Source: Flavobacteriaceae bacterium
GTDB taxonomy: Bacteria > Bacteroidota > Bacteroidia > Flavobacteriales > Flavobacteriaceae
Assembly: GCA_024635765.1 (NCBI GenBank)
Contig: JAGXIE010000005.1
Location: 1-46,067 of the forward strand
Length of the DNA: 46,067 bases
Reading direction: 5' to 3'
Shown: positions 17,328 to 26,244 of the stretch, in pieces
Position numbering within the stretch: position 1 is the stretch's first letter
Layout: each line of letters opens with the position of its first letter
Notes under the pieces: generated by a model
What the model saw: only the letters and a program-made list of their open reading frames with translations
Database searches by the model: none
What the model was told of the DNA's origin: nothing
Program-made: the position numbers and the translations under genes

Positions 17328-18259
17328 AGATTTTCTAAAATTTGTTTCAAAACTACTTGCGCAGCAAAAGTGCGATTGTTTGCCTGATGAATCACTAGGG
17401 AATTGTCGCCATCTAACACAACATCTTCCACCACAACATTTCTTCGGACAGGAAGACAATGCATGAATTTTGCATTTCCTAATTTTTCTTGAGTCAGCAT
17501 CCAATTAGGATCTTGGTTTAGAATTTTGCCATAATCGTTATAATTACTCCAGTTTTTCACATAAACGAAATCGGCATCTTTCAAAGCGTCCTCTTGATTG
17601 TAGTTGATCGGGGTTTGCTTTGTAATTTCAGAATTCAGTTCATAACCCTCGGGATGTGTAATGGTTAAATCAACATCCAGATGTTGCATCATCTCAACAA
17701 AAGAGTTCGCTACCGCTTGTGGAAGAGCACGAGGATGTGGTGCCCAAGATAACACAACTTTTGGTTTCGGTTTATCCGCCAATTCAGAAATAGTAATGGC
17801 ATCTGCTAATGCCTGCAAAGGATGCGCCGTTGCGCTTTCCATATTGATAATTGGGACCGTTGCGTATTTTACAAAATTTTGTAACACATATTCGGATTCA
17901 TCTCTTTGTTTGTCCTTCAATGTTGGAAATGCCCGAACTGCAATGATATCAGCATATTGTGAAATAACTCTTGCTGCTTCTTTAATATGCTCCGATGAAT
18001 TAGCATTCATAATCGTCCCATCTTCAAACTCAATATTCCAAGCATCATTCACATTTAATACCATTACTTGCATTCCGAGATTATTCGCCGCTTTTTCAGT
18101 ACTTAATCGTGTTCTTAAACTTGCATTGAAAAATAGCATCACCAAGGTTTTATGTTTTCCCAAGGTCTCGAACTCATAAGGATTCATCTTTAGCAAGATG
18201 GCTTCTTTAATAGTTTCCGATAGATTTGAAATATCTTTTATTTCGGTATATTTTTTCAT
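17324..18259 (-). CDS. argF': N-succinylornithine-type transcarbamylase
   Basis: Transfers a carbamoyl group to an N-acylated ornithine. The carbamoyl-phosphate motif is SLRTRLSTEKA (not the STRTR of ornithine enzymes), followed by HPLQALAD, SWAPHPRALPQAV, THPEGYEL and HCLPVRRN, closely resembling my recollection of the Bacteroides fragilis N-succinylornithine enzyme. In the specificity loop MNANSSEHIKEA, S89 falls where the Xanthomonas N-acetylornithine enzyme has Glu92 and the B. fragilis enzyme has Pro90. The published E92S exchange gives N-succinylornithine activity. At 311 residues the length is normal. It lies 1 nt after argD, and its stop overlaps the argB start. Confidence 0.9.
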   Translation of the reverse strand: MKKYTEIKDISNLSETIKEAILLKMNPYEFETLGKHKTLVMLFFNASLRTRLSTEKAANNLGMQVMVLNVNDAWNIEFEDGTIMNANSSEHIKEAARVISQYADIIAVRAFPTLKDKQRDESEYVLQNFVKYATVPIINMESATAHPLQALADAITISELADKPKPKVVLSWAPHPRALPQAVANSFVEMMQHLDVDLTITHPEGYELNSEITKQTPINYNQEDALKDADFVYVKNWSNYNDYGKILNQDPNWMLTQEKLGNAKFMHCLPVRRNVVVEDVVLDGDNSLVIHQANNRTFAAQVVLKQILENL

Positions 18260-18260
18260 T

Positions 18261-19385
18261 TTATAATTCCGATTTTAAAGCGTCAAAAAAGGCATCGATG
18301 TGCTTTTTTTGAATCGTTAATGGTGGAAGGATTCTGATAAGGTTGGGGTTTTTGGCGCTTCCTGTGAATATTTTATGCTTGTAAATTAATTTTTTTCTTA
18401 ATTCAGCCACTGGAAAATCAAACTCCAAGCCAATCATCAACCCTCTTCCTTTTATAGATTTTAAATTTGGTAGATCTTCGGCTTTTTGAATAAAATAATC
18501 AGCCATTTCAGAAGCATTATTCATCAGCTTTTCCTCTTCTATAACCTCCAACACCGTCAAAGATGCCGCACAAGCCAAATGATTGCCGCCAAATGTGGTT
18601 CCTAACAACCCAAAAGATGGCTTAATATCTGGATGAATCAGAATACCGCCAATTGGGAATCCATTGCCCATACCTTTAGCAATTGAAATAATATCAGGCG
18701 TAATTTGATGTTTCTGGAAGGCGAAAAAGTCACCAGTCCGCCCAAATCCAGATTGTACTTCATCTGCAATCAAAATTGTATTGTGTGTTTTGCACAAAGA
18801 CTCCAAACCTTGATAAAACTCTGGGGTGCTTTGGTCTAAACCTCCAACTCCTTGAATGCATTCGACAATCACCGCGCAGGTTTGATTATTCTTCAATATG
18901 GTTTCAACCGAATCCAAATCCCCTAATTCAACAAAATCAACTTCTTGTTGTGCATTTAATGGCGCTACAATTTTGGGATCATCTGTTGCTACAACAGCAG
19001 CCGATGTGCGACCGTGAAATGAATTTTTAAAAGCCAAAATTTTATGTTTTCCATTGTGGAAAGATGCTAATTTCAATGCATTTTCATTGGCTTCTGCACC
19101 TGAATTACACAAAAACAATTGGTAGTCTTTGCAACCAGATAATTCTTCCAATCGTTCTGCCAATTTTTCCTGTAAAGGATTTTGAATTGCGTTACTATAA
19201 AAACCCAATTTGGAAACTTGATTTGAAATCGCTTTTACATATTTTGGATGTGTGTGTCCGATAGAAATCACCGCATGACCACCGTACAAATCGAGATATT
19301 CTGTATCATTCTCATCGTATACATACATACCATTTGCCCTTATTGGTTTGATGTCGAACAATGGGTACACATTAAATAAACTCAT
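18261..19385 (-). CDS. argD: N-acylornithine aminotransferase
   Basis: Class-III PLP aminotransferase that converts N-acylglutamate semialdehyde to N-acylornithine using glutamate. Family blocks are YLDLYGGHAVISIGHTHPKY, FLCNSGAEANENALKLA, FKNSFHGRTSAAVV, the cofactor-binding ILIADEVQSGFGRTG and the lysine-containing ISIAKGMGNGFPIGG. It has 374 residues. It overlaps proC by 4 nt and is followed by argF' after 1 nt. Ornithine or GABA transaminases are close relatives, but the operon context fixes the role. Confidence 0.93.
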   Translation of the reverse strand: MSLFNVYPLFDIKPIRANGMYVYDENDTEYLDLYGGHAVISIGHTHPKYVKAISNQVSKLGFYSNAIQNPLQEKLAERLEELSGCKDYQLFLCNSGAEANENALKLASFHNGKHKILAFKNSFHGRTSAAVVATDDPKIVAPLNAQQEVDFVELGDLDSVETILKNNQTCAVIVECIQGVGGLDQSTPEFYQGLESLCKTHNTILIADEVQSGFGRTGDFFAFQKHQITPDIISIAKGMGNGFPIGGILIHPDIKPSFGLLGTTFGGNHLACAASLTVLEVIEEEKLMNNASEMADYFIQKAEDLPNLKSIKGRGLMIGLEFDFPVAELRKKLIYKHKIFTGSAKNPNLIRILPPLTIQKKHIDAFFDALKSEL

Positions 19386-20182
19386 AATTGTTCTTTTTTA
19401 ATGTTACTGATTTTATTGTACGATGCAATCATCCCTTGGATAAGCGATGAACTTAATCCCTTATGTTCCATTTCATTTAGGCCTTCAATGGTACAGCCTT
19501 TTGGCGTGGTCACTCGGTCGATTTCTTCTTCTGGATGGTCACCATTCGTGATTAATAAATTGGCAGCACCTTCACTGGTGTACATTGCCAATTCCTGTGC
19601 TTCCTTGGCATCAAATCCCAACTGTATGGCAGCTTGCGTAGTTGCTCGAATCATACGCATCCAAAAGGCGATACCGCTCGCGCAAACCACAGTCGCAGCT
19701 TGCATTTGGTCTTCTGGAATTATCAATGTATGACCCAATCGATTGAATATCGCTTCAGCAATTTTGATTCTCTTTTTTCCAATCTCATTACTACATAAAC
19801 AGGTCATGGATTTCCCAACTGCGATCGCTGTGTTTGGCATAGCTCTGATGATGAATTTTTCTAGACCCAAAACTGATTCAATTTTTGGAATTATAAATCC
19901 GGTAACTGCCGAGATGATAATATGATTATCCGTCAAAAATGGCTGAATTTCCTTTAATATGGATTCAAAATGTGCTGGTTGAACAGCACAAATCAAGATA
20001 TCAGATTTTTGAACTGCCAAGACATTATCTGATGTTATGGTAACGTTCTGATATCCTTCAAATTTCTGAATGGTTTCTGGATTTCTTTTGGTCAGATAAA
20101 GCGATGTGATTGCATTGTTGGTTATCAATCCCTTTGCGATGGATTGTCCTAAATTCCCAGTTCCAATGATGGCTATTTTCAT
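19382..20182 (-). CDS. proC: Pyrroline-5-carboxylate reductase
   Basis: Reduces pyrroline-5-carboxylate to proline. The Rossmann motif is IAIIGTGNLGQSIAKGLI, and the C-terminal signature is ATTQAAIQLGFDAKEAQELA followed by VTTPKGCTIEGLNEME. It has 266 residues. Its place inside the arginine operon, between argC and argD with 2-nt and 4-nt junctions, links proline and arginine output; both arise from glutamate semialdehydes. No other proline gene (proA, proB) is seen here. Confidence 0.95.
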   Translation of the reverse strand: MKIAIIGTGNLGQSIAKGLITNNAITSLYLTKRNPETIQKFEGYQNVTITSDNVLAVQKSDILICAVQPAHFESILKEIQPFLTDNHIIISAVTGFIIPKIESVLGLEKFIIRAMPNTAIAVGKSMTCLCSNEIGKKRIKIAEAIFNRLGHTLIIPEDQMQAATVVCASGIAFWMRMIRATTQAAIQLGFDAKEAQELAMYTSEGAANLLITNGDHPEEEIDRVTTPKGCTIEGLNEMEHKGLSSSLIQGMIASYNKISNIKKEQL

Positions 20183-20184
20183 AC

Positions 20185-21162
20185 TTAAAAAAAGTTGGCT
20201 TTTAATTTTAATCCTTCGGTTTCCTCGAGACCAAACATCAAATTCATATTTTGAATTGCCTGACCTGATGCTCCTTTTAACAAATTGTCGATAACACTTG
20301 TAATCAACAATAGATTGTTATGCTGATAAAGATGAAGCAAACATTTATTGGTGTTGACTACTTGTTTTAAATGAATGTCGACATCAGAAACAAATGTGAA
20401 CGCGGCATCTTTGTAAAAATCATTGTAAATGGTCTTTGCTACCTCTAAACTTCCACTAAAGTTTGTGTAAGCCGTCGCAAAAATTCCTCTTGAGAAATTT
20501 CCTCGATTTGGAACAAAAAGCAATTCTGAAGTAAAATCAGACTGTAATTGTTTTAAGGATTCATTGATTTCACCTAAATGTTGGTGGTCAAATAATTTAT
20601 ACGATGAAAAGTTGTTATCTCGCCATGTAAAATGAGTTGTGTTAGACAACATGGTTCCAGCTCCTGTTGAACCAGTCACTGCATTGACATGCACATCGTT
20701 TACCAATAAATTGTTTTCCGCCAATGGTAATAACGCCAATTGAATTGCGGTTGCAAAACAACCAGGATTTGCTATATAATTTGCATTTTTGATGGCGTCC
20801 TTTTGAAGTTCAGGAAGTCCGTAAACAAATGTTTCATTTTGAAATGCTCTTTCTTTTTCCAATCGGAAATCATTGCTTAAATCGATGATTTTTGTCTTGT
20901 CTGAAAATGAATTCGTCTCCAAAAATGCTTTGGAATTGCCATGACCTAAACAGAGAAAAAGAACGTCAACTCTAGGATTGATATCGCTCGTAAATTTTAG
21001 GTCCGTAGAACCCAGTAGATCTTGATGAACGCTACACAACTTGTTACCAGCATTAGACGTGCTATAAACAAAATTAATATTGGCGTCATTATGATGAAGT
21101 AATAATCGAATCAACTCACCAGCCGTGTAACCTGCACCTCCAATAATTCCTACTTGTATCAT
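20185..21162 (-). CDS. argC: N-acyl-gamma-glutamyl-phosphate reductase
   Basis: Reduces N-acylglutamyl phosphate to the semialdehyde with NADPH. The dinucleotide motif is VGIIGGAGYTAGELIRLLLHH, and the catalytic cysteine is C135 in ANPGCFATAIQLALLPL. The HTPEV-like late region FVPNRGNFSRGIFATAY is present. It has 325 residues. The start overlaps the argG stop by 4 nt. Confidence 0.95.
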   Translation of the reverse strand: MIQVGIIGGAGYTAGELIRLLLHHNDANINFVYSTSNAGNKLCSVHQDLLGSTDLKFTSDINPRVDVLFLCLGHGNSKAFLETNSFSDKTKIIDLSNDFRLEKERAFQNETFVYGLPELQKDAIKNANYIANPGCFATAIQLALLPLAENNLLVNDVHVNAVTGSTGAGTMLSNTTHFTWRDNNFSSYKLFDHQHLGEINESLKQLQSDFTSELLFVPNRGNFSRGIFATAYTNFSGSLEVAKTIYNDFYKDAAFTFVSDVDIHLKQVVNTNKCLLHLYQHNNLLLITSVIDNLLKGASGQAIQNMNLMFGLEETEGLKLKANFF

Positions 21163-22346
21163 AGCTCCGATGTTACTTGATGATATATCTTATTTTGATT
21201 GCCAATGATTTTTATAAATCCTTTCGCTTCCTCTGCTGTCCAGCCTTTGTTCATTTCGCCATAACTACCGAATTTAGCATTCATCAAATCATATTTGGAA
21301 TTGACACCATCCAACGAAAAATGATATGGCTTCAAGGTCACCACAACATCGCCCGAAACTTGCGCTTGGCTGCTTTCCAAAAAGGCTTCTATATTTCGCA
21401 TCACTGGGTCCAAATATTGACCTTCATGCAAATGCATGCCATAAAAACTGGATAAATAATCTTTATGCTGTAATTGCCATTTGGTCAAGGTATGCTTTTC
21501 GAGCAAGTGATGTGCCTTAATTATAATTAGAGCAGCGGCGGCCTCAAAACCGACACGTCCTTTAATTCCGACAATTGTATCACCAACGTGAATATCACGA
21601 CCAATTGCAAAAGGTGATGCCAAATTATTTAAGTTCTCAATGTTTTTTTCGGGACTGTTTTTTTGGCCATTGACAGCAACCAATTCACCTTTTTCAAAAG
21701 TCAAGGTTACTTTTTCTTGTCCTTCATTTTTCAATTGGGTTGGATAGGCTTCATCTGGTAACGGTTTATCGGAAGTCAATGTTTCTTCGCCTCCAACACT
21801 TGTTCCCCAAAGCCCTTTATTGATCGAATATTTTGCTTTGTCCCAAGACATATCCACACCATTTGCTTTTAGATAATCGATTTCTTCCTGTCTTGACAAT
21901 TTTTTATCACGAATCGGTGTGATGATTTCAATATGTGGTGCCAAGGTTTGAAAAATCATATCAAAACGTACTTGATCATTTCCTGCTCCTGTACTTCCGT
22001 GGGCAATATATTTGGCATTAATACTTTTAGCGTATTCAATAATTTCAATCGCCTGAATAATGCGCTCTGCACTCACAGATAAGGGATAACTATTATTTTT
22101 CAATACATTTCCGAAGATCAAATACTTAATCACCTTATTGTAATAGGAAGCAACAGCATCGATATTTTTATAGTTGGACACTCCCATTTTGAAGGCATTC
22201 GATTCTATTCTCTTAATTTCTTCCGAGGTAAAACCTCCTGTATTCACGCTAACGGCATGCACTTCAAACCCTTCATCTTTTGATAAATGCACTGCACAAT
22301 AGGAAGTATCCAAGCCGCCACTATATGCTAATACTAATTTTTTCAT
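21159..22346 (-). CDS. argG: Argininosuccinate synthase
   Basis: Joins citrulline and aspartate with ATP. The PP-loop is LAYSGGLDTSYC at residues 4-15; later blocks are AHGSTGAGNDQVRFD, NKGLWGTSVGGEETL, and EGQYLDPVMRNIEAFL. It has 395 residues. It is the second gene of the operon, overlapping the GNAT gene and argC by 4 nt each, so three reading frames are coupled. Confidence 0.96.
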   Translation of the reverse strand: MKKLVLAYSGGLDTSYCAVHLSKDEGFEVHAVSVNTGGFTSEEIKRIESNAFKMGVSNYKNIDAVASYYNKVIKYLIFGNVLKNNSYPLSVSAERIIQAIEIIEYAKSINAKYIAHGSTGAGNDQVRFDMIFQTLAPHIEIITPIRDKKLSRQEEIDYLKANGVDMSWDKAKYSINKGLWGTSVGGEETLTSDKPLPDEAYPTQLKNEGQEKVTLTFEKGELVAVNGQKNSPEKNIENLNNLASPFAIGRDIHVGDTIVGIKGRVGFEAAAALIIIKAHHLLEKHTLTKWQLQHKDYLSSFYGMHLHEGQYLDPVMRNIEAFLESSQAQVSGDVVVTLKPYHFSLDGVNSKYDLMNAKFGSYGEMNKGWTAEEAKGFIKIIGNQNKIYHQVTSEL

Positions 22347-22960
22347 TTCTTTTCTGTTTTTAAGAACATGGATTGTTTTAAACTTTTTAATCGTTTAAAC
22401 ACCTTCTCTTTTATCTGCTTTTTCTCTTGGTTTTCTTGCTTTTTTGGGTCATACAGCATACCAGTACATAAACACATTTTTTGTTCGGTACGTTGCAGTA
22501 CATCATAGTTCTTGCAAGTTTGGCAACCTTTCCAAAAGGATTGGTCGTCAGTCAATTCTGAAAAAGTCACAGGTTTATAACCTAATTCACTATTCATTTT
22601 CATAACCGGCAATCCGGTAGTGATGCTAAATACTTTGGCATCTGGAAACTTGTTACGTGAATGTTCAAAAATTTTGTGCTTGATTTTTTTTGCCAGGCCT
22701 TGTTCCCTAAAATCTGGATGTACAATCAATCCTGAATTGGCAACAAATTTGCCATGGCTCCATGCTTCAATATAGCAAAAACCTGCAAACTTGTCACCTT
22801 CCAAAGCAATTACGGCATTTCCATTTTCCATTTTGGTAATGATATATTCTGGAGAGCGTTTAGCGATGCCAGTTCCTCTTACTTTAGCAGATTCTGCAAT
22901 GGTGTCACAAATGATTTCGGCATAAATGCTATGTGATTTATCGGCAATAACAATCTTCAT
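22343..22960 (-). CDS. GNAT N-acyltransferase with C-terminal four-cysteine cluster; candidate first enzyme of the arginine pathway
   Basis: The first gene of the arg operon encodes a 205-residue GNAT-fold acyltransferase. The acyl-CoA pyrophosphate loop is HPDFREQGLAKKIKHKIF (about residues 81-98), preceded by the beta4 strand SGLIV. After the fold comes a cluster of four cysteines, C146-x2-C149-x13-C163-x1-C165, that could bind zinc or an iron-sulfur centre, then a lysine-rich tail. No argA or argJ is present in the operon. The gene is coupled by a 4-nt overlap to argG, so it probably acylates glutamate (with succinyl- or acetyl-CoA), the step otherwise missing. That role is inference; the GNAT family is clear. 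Confidence 0.82.
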   Translation of the reverse strand: MKIVIADKSHSIYAEIICDTIAESAKVRGTGIAKRSPEYIITKMENGNAVIALEGDKFAGFCYIEAWSHGKFVANSGLIVHPDFREQGLAKKIKHKIFEHSRNKFPDAKVFSITTGLPVMKMNSELGYKPVTFSELTDDQSFWKGCQTCKNYDVLQRTEQKMCLCTGMLYDPKKQENQEKKQIKEKVFKRLKSLKQSMFLKTEKK

Positions 22961-23307
22961 CGTTTCGTTATTTAAAAATTATAAAAATAAAAGTGTTTTG
23001 ACAAGAAGAACCGGACTCACCTAAGTTCAAAATAAAAGTATACCCTTACGGGCGACGTCTTATCGGAGAATGTAAAATAAATCTGTTATTGTTTAAAATA
23101 ACTGAATTTTGGAAATTTAATATGGAATTTGATTTAATCAAGATAAAAAACAATAGTTACGTTAGTGAAATGCTACAAGCGGCTATAAAGCACTGCGACG
23201 TCTGCGCAATGCTTTTGCGGGACTAGACGGACGTATTCTGTTTTTCATTAAAATCATAAATCAAAAGTAATATTTTATTTAACATTTCAAATATCTTTTA
23301 ATCTTTT
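22961..23307. other. Intergenic region upstream of the arg operon with a GC-richer structured element
   Basis: This 347-nt gap contains no recognised gene. Around 23190-23235 there is a GC-richer stretch. It holds a hairpin (CGCAA-TGCTT-TTGCG, flanked by GTC and GAC) and repeated GACGTC/GACGGACGT pieces. A second GACGTC lies near 23053. A 34-codon plus-strand ORF (23122-23226) runs through it but resembles nothing I know. The arg-operon promoter should lie in 22970-23080; a TATTTTG variant of the -7 motif is at 23028-23034 (minus), weak. Confidence 0.4.
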
Positions 23308-24900
23308 TTACAATATATAATCTGTACTCATAAAATTAGAGGCCTTACTGTCCAATAACTTATTGAGGATGGTATTGTTATAATCATTGTCCTTGGAAGC
23401 TACAAATGTCCTGATGGAAAACGAGCGCAAGGCGTCATGCACACTCAAGGTTCCAACGGCAGAATCCTTTCTTCCCGTAAACGGATACACATCTGGACCT
23501 CTTTGGCATGAACTATTTAAGTTGACACGACATACTAAATTCACCAATGTATCAATTAATGGTGCCAAAGTTTTCACATCTTTACCGAATAAACTCACTT
23601 GCTGACCATAATTGGATTCTGCCATATCATCCAATGGTTGTTCGATGTCCGTAAAAGGCACTATTGGAATCACTGGTCCAAACTGTTCTTCCTGAAACAC
23701 TCGCATCTCTTTGTTTACAGGATACAAAACTGCAGGAAATATATAATTTTTATTTGTTTTCCCTCCTTTGTCGTTCAATATTTGAGCTCCTTTTTCCAAA
23801 GCATCATCTATGAGCTCTTGAATATAAGCAGGTTTATCAGGTTCTGGCAATGGTGTTAATTTCACACCGTCTTCCCAAGGGTTCCCAAATTTTAGCGCAT
23901 CAACCTTTTCGGAAAATCGTTTATTAAATTCGTCGATGACATCCGTATGTACATACAATATTTTCAAGGCAGTACAACGTTGTCCGTTGAAAGACAGGGT
24001 ACCTGAAATGCATTCTTCAATTGCTAAATCCAAATCGGCATCCTCTAAAACGATAGCTGGATTTTTTGCTTCCAATCCCAAAACCAATCGCAATCTGTTC
24101 TTCTTTGGGTGTTGATTTTGGAGCGCATTTGCAGATTTACTATTTCCAATCAAAGCCAAAACATCCACTTTCCCGGATTGCATAATCGGTGTAGCCACCA
24201 CTCTTCCTCTGCCATAAATAATGTTGACTGCACCTTTTGGAAAGCTATTTTGAAATGCTTCCAACAATGGTGACAATAATAACACGCCATGTTTTGCAGG
24301 TTTGAAAATGACCGTGTTCCCCATAATCAATGCAGGAATCAGCAATGCAAACGTTTCATTCAGCGGATAATTATAAGGGCCCAAACACAACACAACTCCC
24401 AACGGTCCACGACGAATGTGCGCATTCACGCCATCATTCTTTTGAAATTTAGCTGAATTTCTATCCAACTGTTTGTAATCTTCAATGGTATCATAAATAT
24501 ATTCTACCGTTCTATCGAACTCCTTCTGGGAATCCGGTAAATTTTTACCGATCTCCCACATCAGAAGTTTTACGACCTCATCGCGCTTGGTTTTCATTTG
24601 CTGAACAAAGGTTTCCATGCATGCGACCCTGTCCACCACTTTCATCGTGGGCCATAAACCTTGACCTTTGTGGTAAGCTGCACATGCCGAATCCAATGCC
24701 TCCAATGCTTCTTTTTCTCCTAACTCTGGAATACTTCCCAATAAAGTTGACTGATACGTCGCTGTTGAGGATATGGTTGAATAGACCTCCGTGACATCTC
24801 CTTTCCAGTGTTTTAATTCGCCCGAAACCAGATAAGATTCTTGGCGCACTAATGTTTTCATTTGAAATTCAGCTGGAATATCTTGGAATTGTGTTGTCAT
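23308..24900 (-). CDS. gapN: NADP-dependent glyceraldehyde-3-phosphate dehydrogenase-like aldehyde dehydrogenase (GapN type)
   Basis: A 530-residue aldehyde dehydrogenase. The catalytic cysteine is C309 in [10 protein letters not shown], the general base E277 is in LGLEAKNP, and the oxyanion Asn is in GPYNYPLN near residue 177. The RCTALK segment and the [20 protein letters not shown] block match non-phosphorylating glyceraldehyde-3-phosphate dehydrogenases, which oxidise GAP to 3-phosphoglycerate while making NADPH. It has its own intergenic regions: 77 nt from ilvA and a 347-nt gap before the arg operon. It is probably a single-gene unit or the tail of the upstream neighbourhood. Subfamily is likely; other aldehyde substrates are possible. 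Confidence 0.78.
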   Translation of the reverse strand: MTTQFQDIPAEFQMKTLVRQESYLVSGELKHWKGDVTEVYSTISSTATYQSTLLGSIPELGEKEALEALDSACAAYHKGQGLWPTMKVVDRVACMETFVQQMKTKRDEVVKLLMWEIGKNLPDSQKEFDRTVEYIYDTIEDYKQLDRNSAKFQKNDGVNAHIRRGPLGVVLCLGPYNYPLNETFALLIPALIMGNTVIFKPAKHGVLLLSPLLEAFQNSFPKGAVNIIYGRGRVVATPIMQSGKVDVLALIGNSKSANALQNQHPKKNRLRLVLGLEAKNPAIVLEDADLDLAIEECISGTLSFNGQRCTALKILYVHTDVIDEFNKRFSEKVDALKFGNPWEDGVKLTPLPEPDKPAYIQELIDDALEKGAQILNDKGGKTNKNYIFPAVLYPVNKEMRVFQEEQFGPVIPIVPFTDIEQPLDDMAESNYGQQVSLFGKDVKTLAPLIDTLVNLVCRVNLNSSCQRGPDVYPFTGRKDSAVGTLSVHDALRSFSIRTFVASKDNDYNNTILNKLLDSKASNFMSTDYIL

Positions 24901-24977
24901 ATTTTGGTTTTATAGTGTTTTCTTGAAATCTAAAGTTAAGATCTTAAAAATTGGAAATCGTTAAGTTAATGTTATAC

Positions 24978-26243
24978 TCATACCAAAAACTGAAATAAAT
25001 CGGGCTTATCATTGAGATAGTCACCATAAAAATTATGCAATTTCATTTTAGTTATCAGAGGTTGTAAATCATCAGCCGATTTGAGTTCTAATCCGACCAC
25101 AGCAGCACCATTTTCGCGATTTGTCTTTTTAGTATATTCAAAATGTGTAATATCGTCCGTTGGGCCTAAAATATCAACCACAAACTCACGCAAAGCGCCT
25201 GCACGTTGCGGAAATTTGATTATGAAATAATGTTTTAAATTGGCATATAAGAGTGCTCGCTCCTTTATTTCAGGGGTTCTTGTGATGTCATTATTGCTTC
25301 CGCTGACAATGCAAATCACATTTTTGCCTTTGATTTCATCAGCATATTGTCCCAAAGCAGCTATACTCATGGCACCTGCAGGTTCCACAACAATGGCTTC
25401 CTTGTTGTATAAATCCAAAATGGTTTGGCAGATTTTGCCTTCATCCACCGTAATCATATCAGATAGGTTTTGTTGACAGATTGAAAAATTTAAATTTCCA
25501 ACACGTTTGACAGCAGCACCATCTACGAAATTTTCAATATGGTGCAATTCAGTATTTCTTTTGTTTTTTATGGACGTTGACATGGAAGGTGCGCCTTTTG
25601 GCTCTACACCTATGATTTTTGTGTTAGGAGACAATTCTTTAAAAACAGACGATAGACCAGCAGATAGGCCTCCACCTCCAACAGGCACAAATACAAAATG
25701 AATGGGATGTTCCGCTTGATCTATAATTTCCAATCCAATGGTTGCCTGGCCTTCAATCACTTTTTCATCATCAAAGGGATGAATGAAAGTTTTACTCAAT
25801 CTTTCGGATTCAAGGATTGCTGCATGATAGGCATCATCATAGGTATCGCCAATCAGAACCACCTCAATATACTCTTCACCAAACATGTTAACCTGTTCTA
25901 TTTTCTGTTTTGGTGTTGGTGACGGCATAAAAACTGTGCCTTTTATATGCAACAGTTTACATGATAAAGCCACTCCTTGTGCATGGTTTCCTGCACTGGC
26001 ACAGACAATGCCGTTTTCAATTTGAGACGGATCTAAAGATGAAATTTTATTATATGCACCTCGGATTTTATAAGACCGTACTTGCTGCAAATCCTCTCGT
26101 TTAAAGAAGATATTGGCTTCAAACTGTTTCGAATAATGAAGGTTTTTAATCAAAGGTGTAACCGATGCAATCCCTTCCAGTTTTCTAGCGGCTGCTTCAA
26201 CCGAAGCTATTGTTGGACGATATATTTTAGTGTCTATTTCCAT
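24978..26243 (-). CDS. ilvA: Threonine dehydratase (biosynthetic, single ACT-like regulatory domain)
   Basis: Deaminates threonine to 2-ketobutyrate, the first step to isoleucine. The PLP lysine is K59 in VRSYKIRGAYNKIS, and the glycine-rich phosphate loop is PVGGGGLSAGL. The C-terminal about 90 residues (LKHYFIIKFPQRAGALREFV onward) form one ACT-like regulatory domain, as in the roughly 420-residue Bacillus form, not the double domain of E. coli. It is the last gene of the ilv operon, 1 nt after ilvC. Confidence 0.95.
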   Translation of the reverse strand: MEIDTKIYRPTIASVEAAARKLEGIASVTPLIKNLHYSKQFEANIFFKREDLQQVRSYKIRGAYNKISSLDPSQIENGIVCASAGNHAQGVALSCKLLHIKGTVFMPSPTPKQKIEQVNMFGEEYIEVVLIGDTYDDAYHAAILESERLSKTFIHPFDDEKVIEGQATIGLEIIDQAEHPIHFVFVPVGGGGLSAGLSSVFKELSPNTKIIGVEPKGAPSMSTSIKNKRNTELHHIENFVDGAAVKRVGNLNFSICQQNLSDMITVDEGKICQTILDLYNKEAIVVEPAGAMSIAALGQYADEIKGKNVICIVSGSNNDITRTPEIKERALLYANLKHYFIIKFPQRAGALREFVVDILGPTDDITHFEYTKKTNRENGAAVVGLELKSADDLQPLITKMKLHNFYGDYLNDKPDLFQFLV

Positions 26244-26244
26244 A

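Noticed and set aside
16542-17504. Longer argB reading with about 59 extra N-terminal residues including many cysteines.
   Set aside because: The extension lies wholly within argF' in another frame; the ATG at 17327 gives the normal kinase N-terminus and an ATGA overlap.
17661-18179. 172-codon plus-strand frame opposite argF'.
   Set aside because: Antisense shadow; composition is rich in Cys, Ser and Ile as expected for the complement of a coding frame.
23122-23226. 34-codon plus-strand ORF in the spacer before the arg operon.
   Set aside because: Short, with no promoter or recognisable similarity; the nucleotide-level hairpin is the more notable feature.
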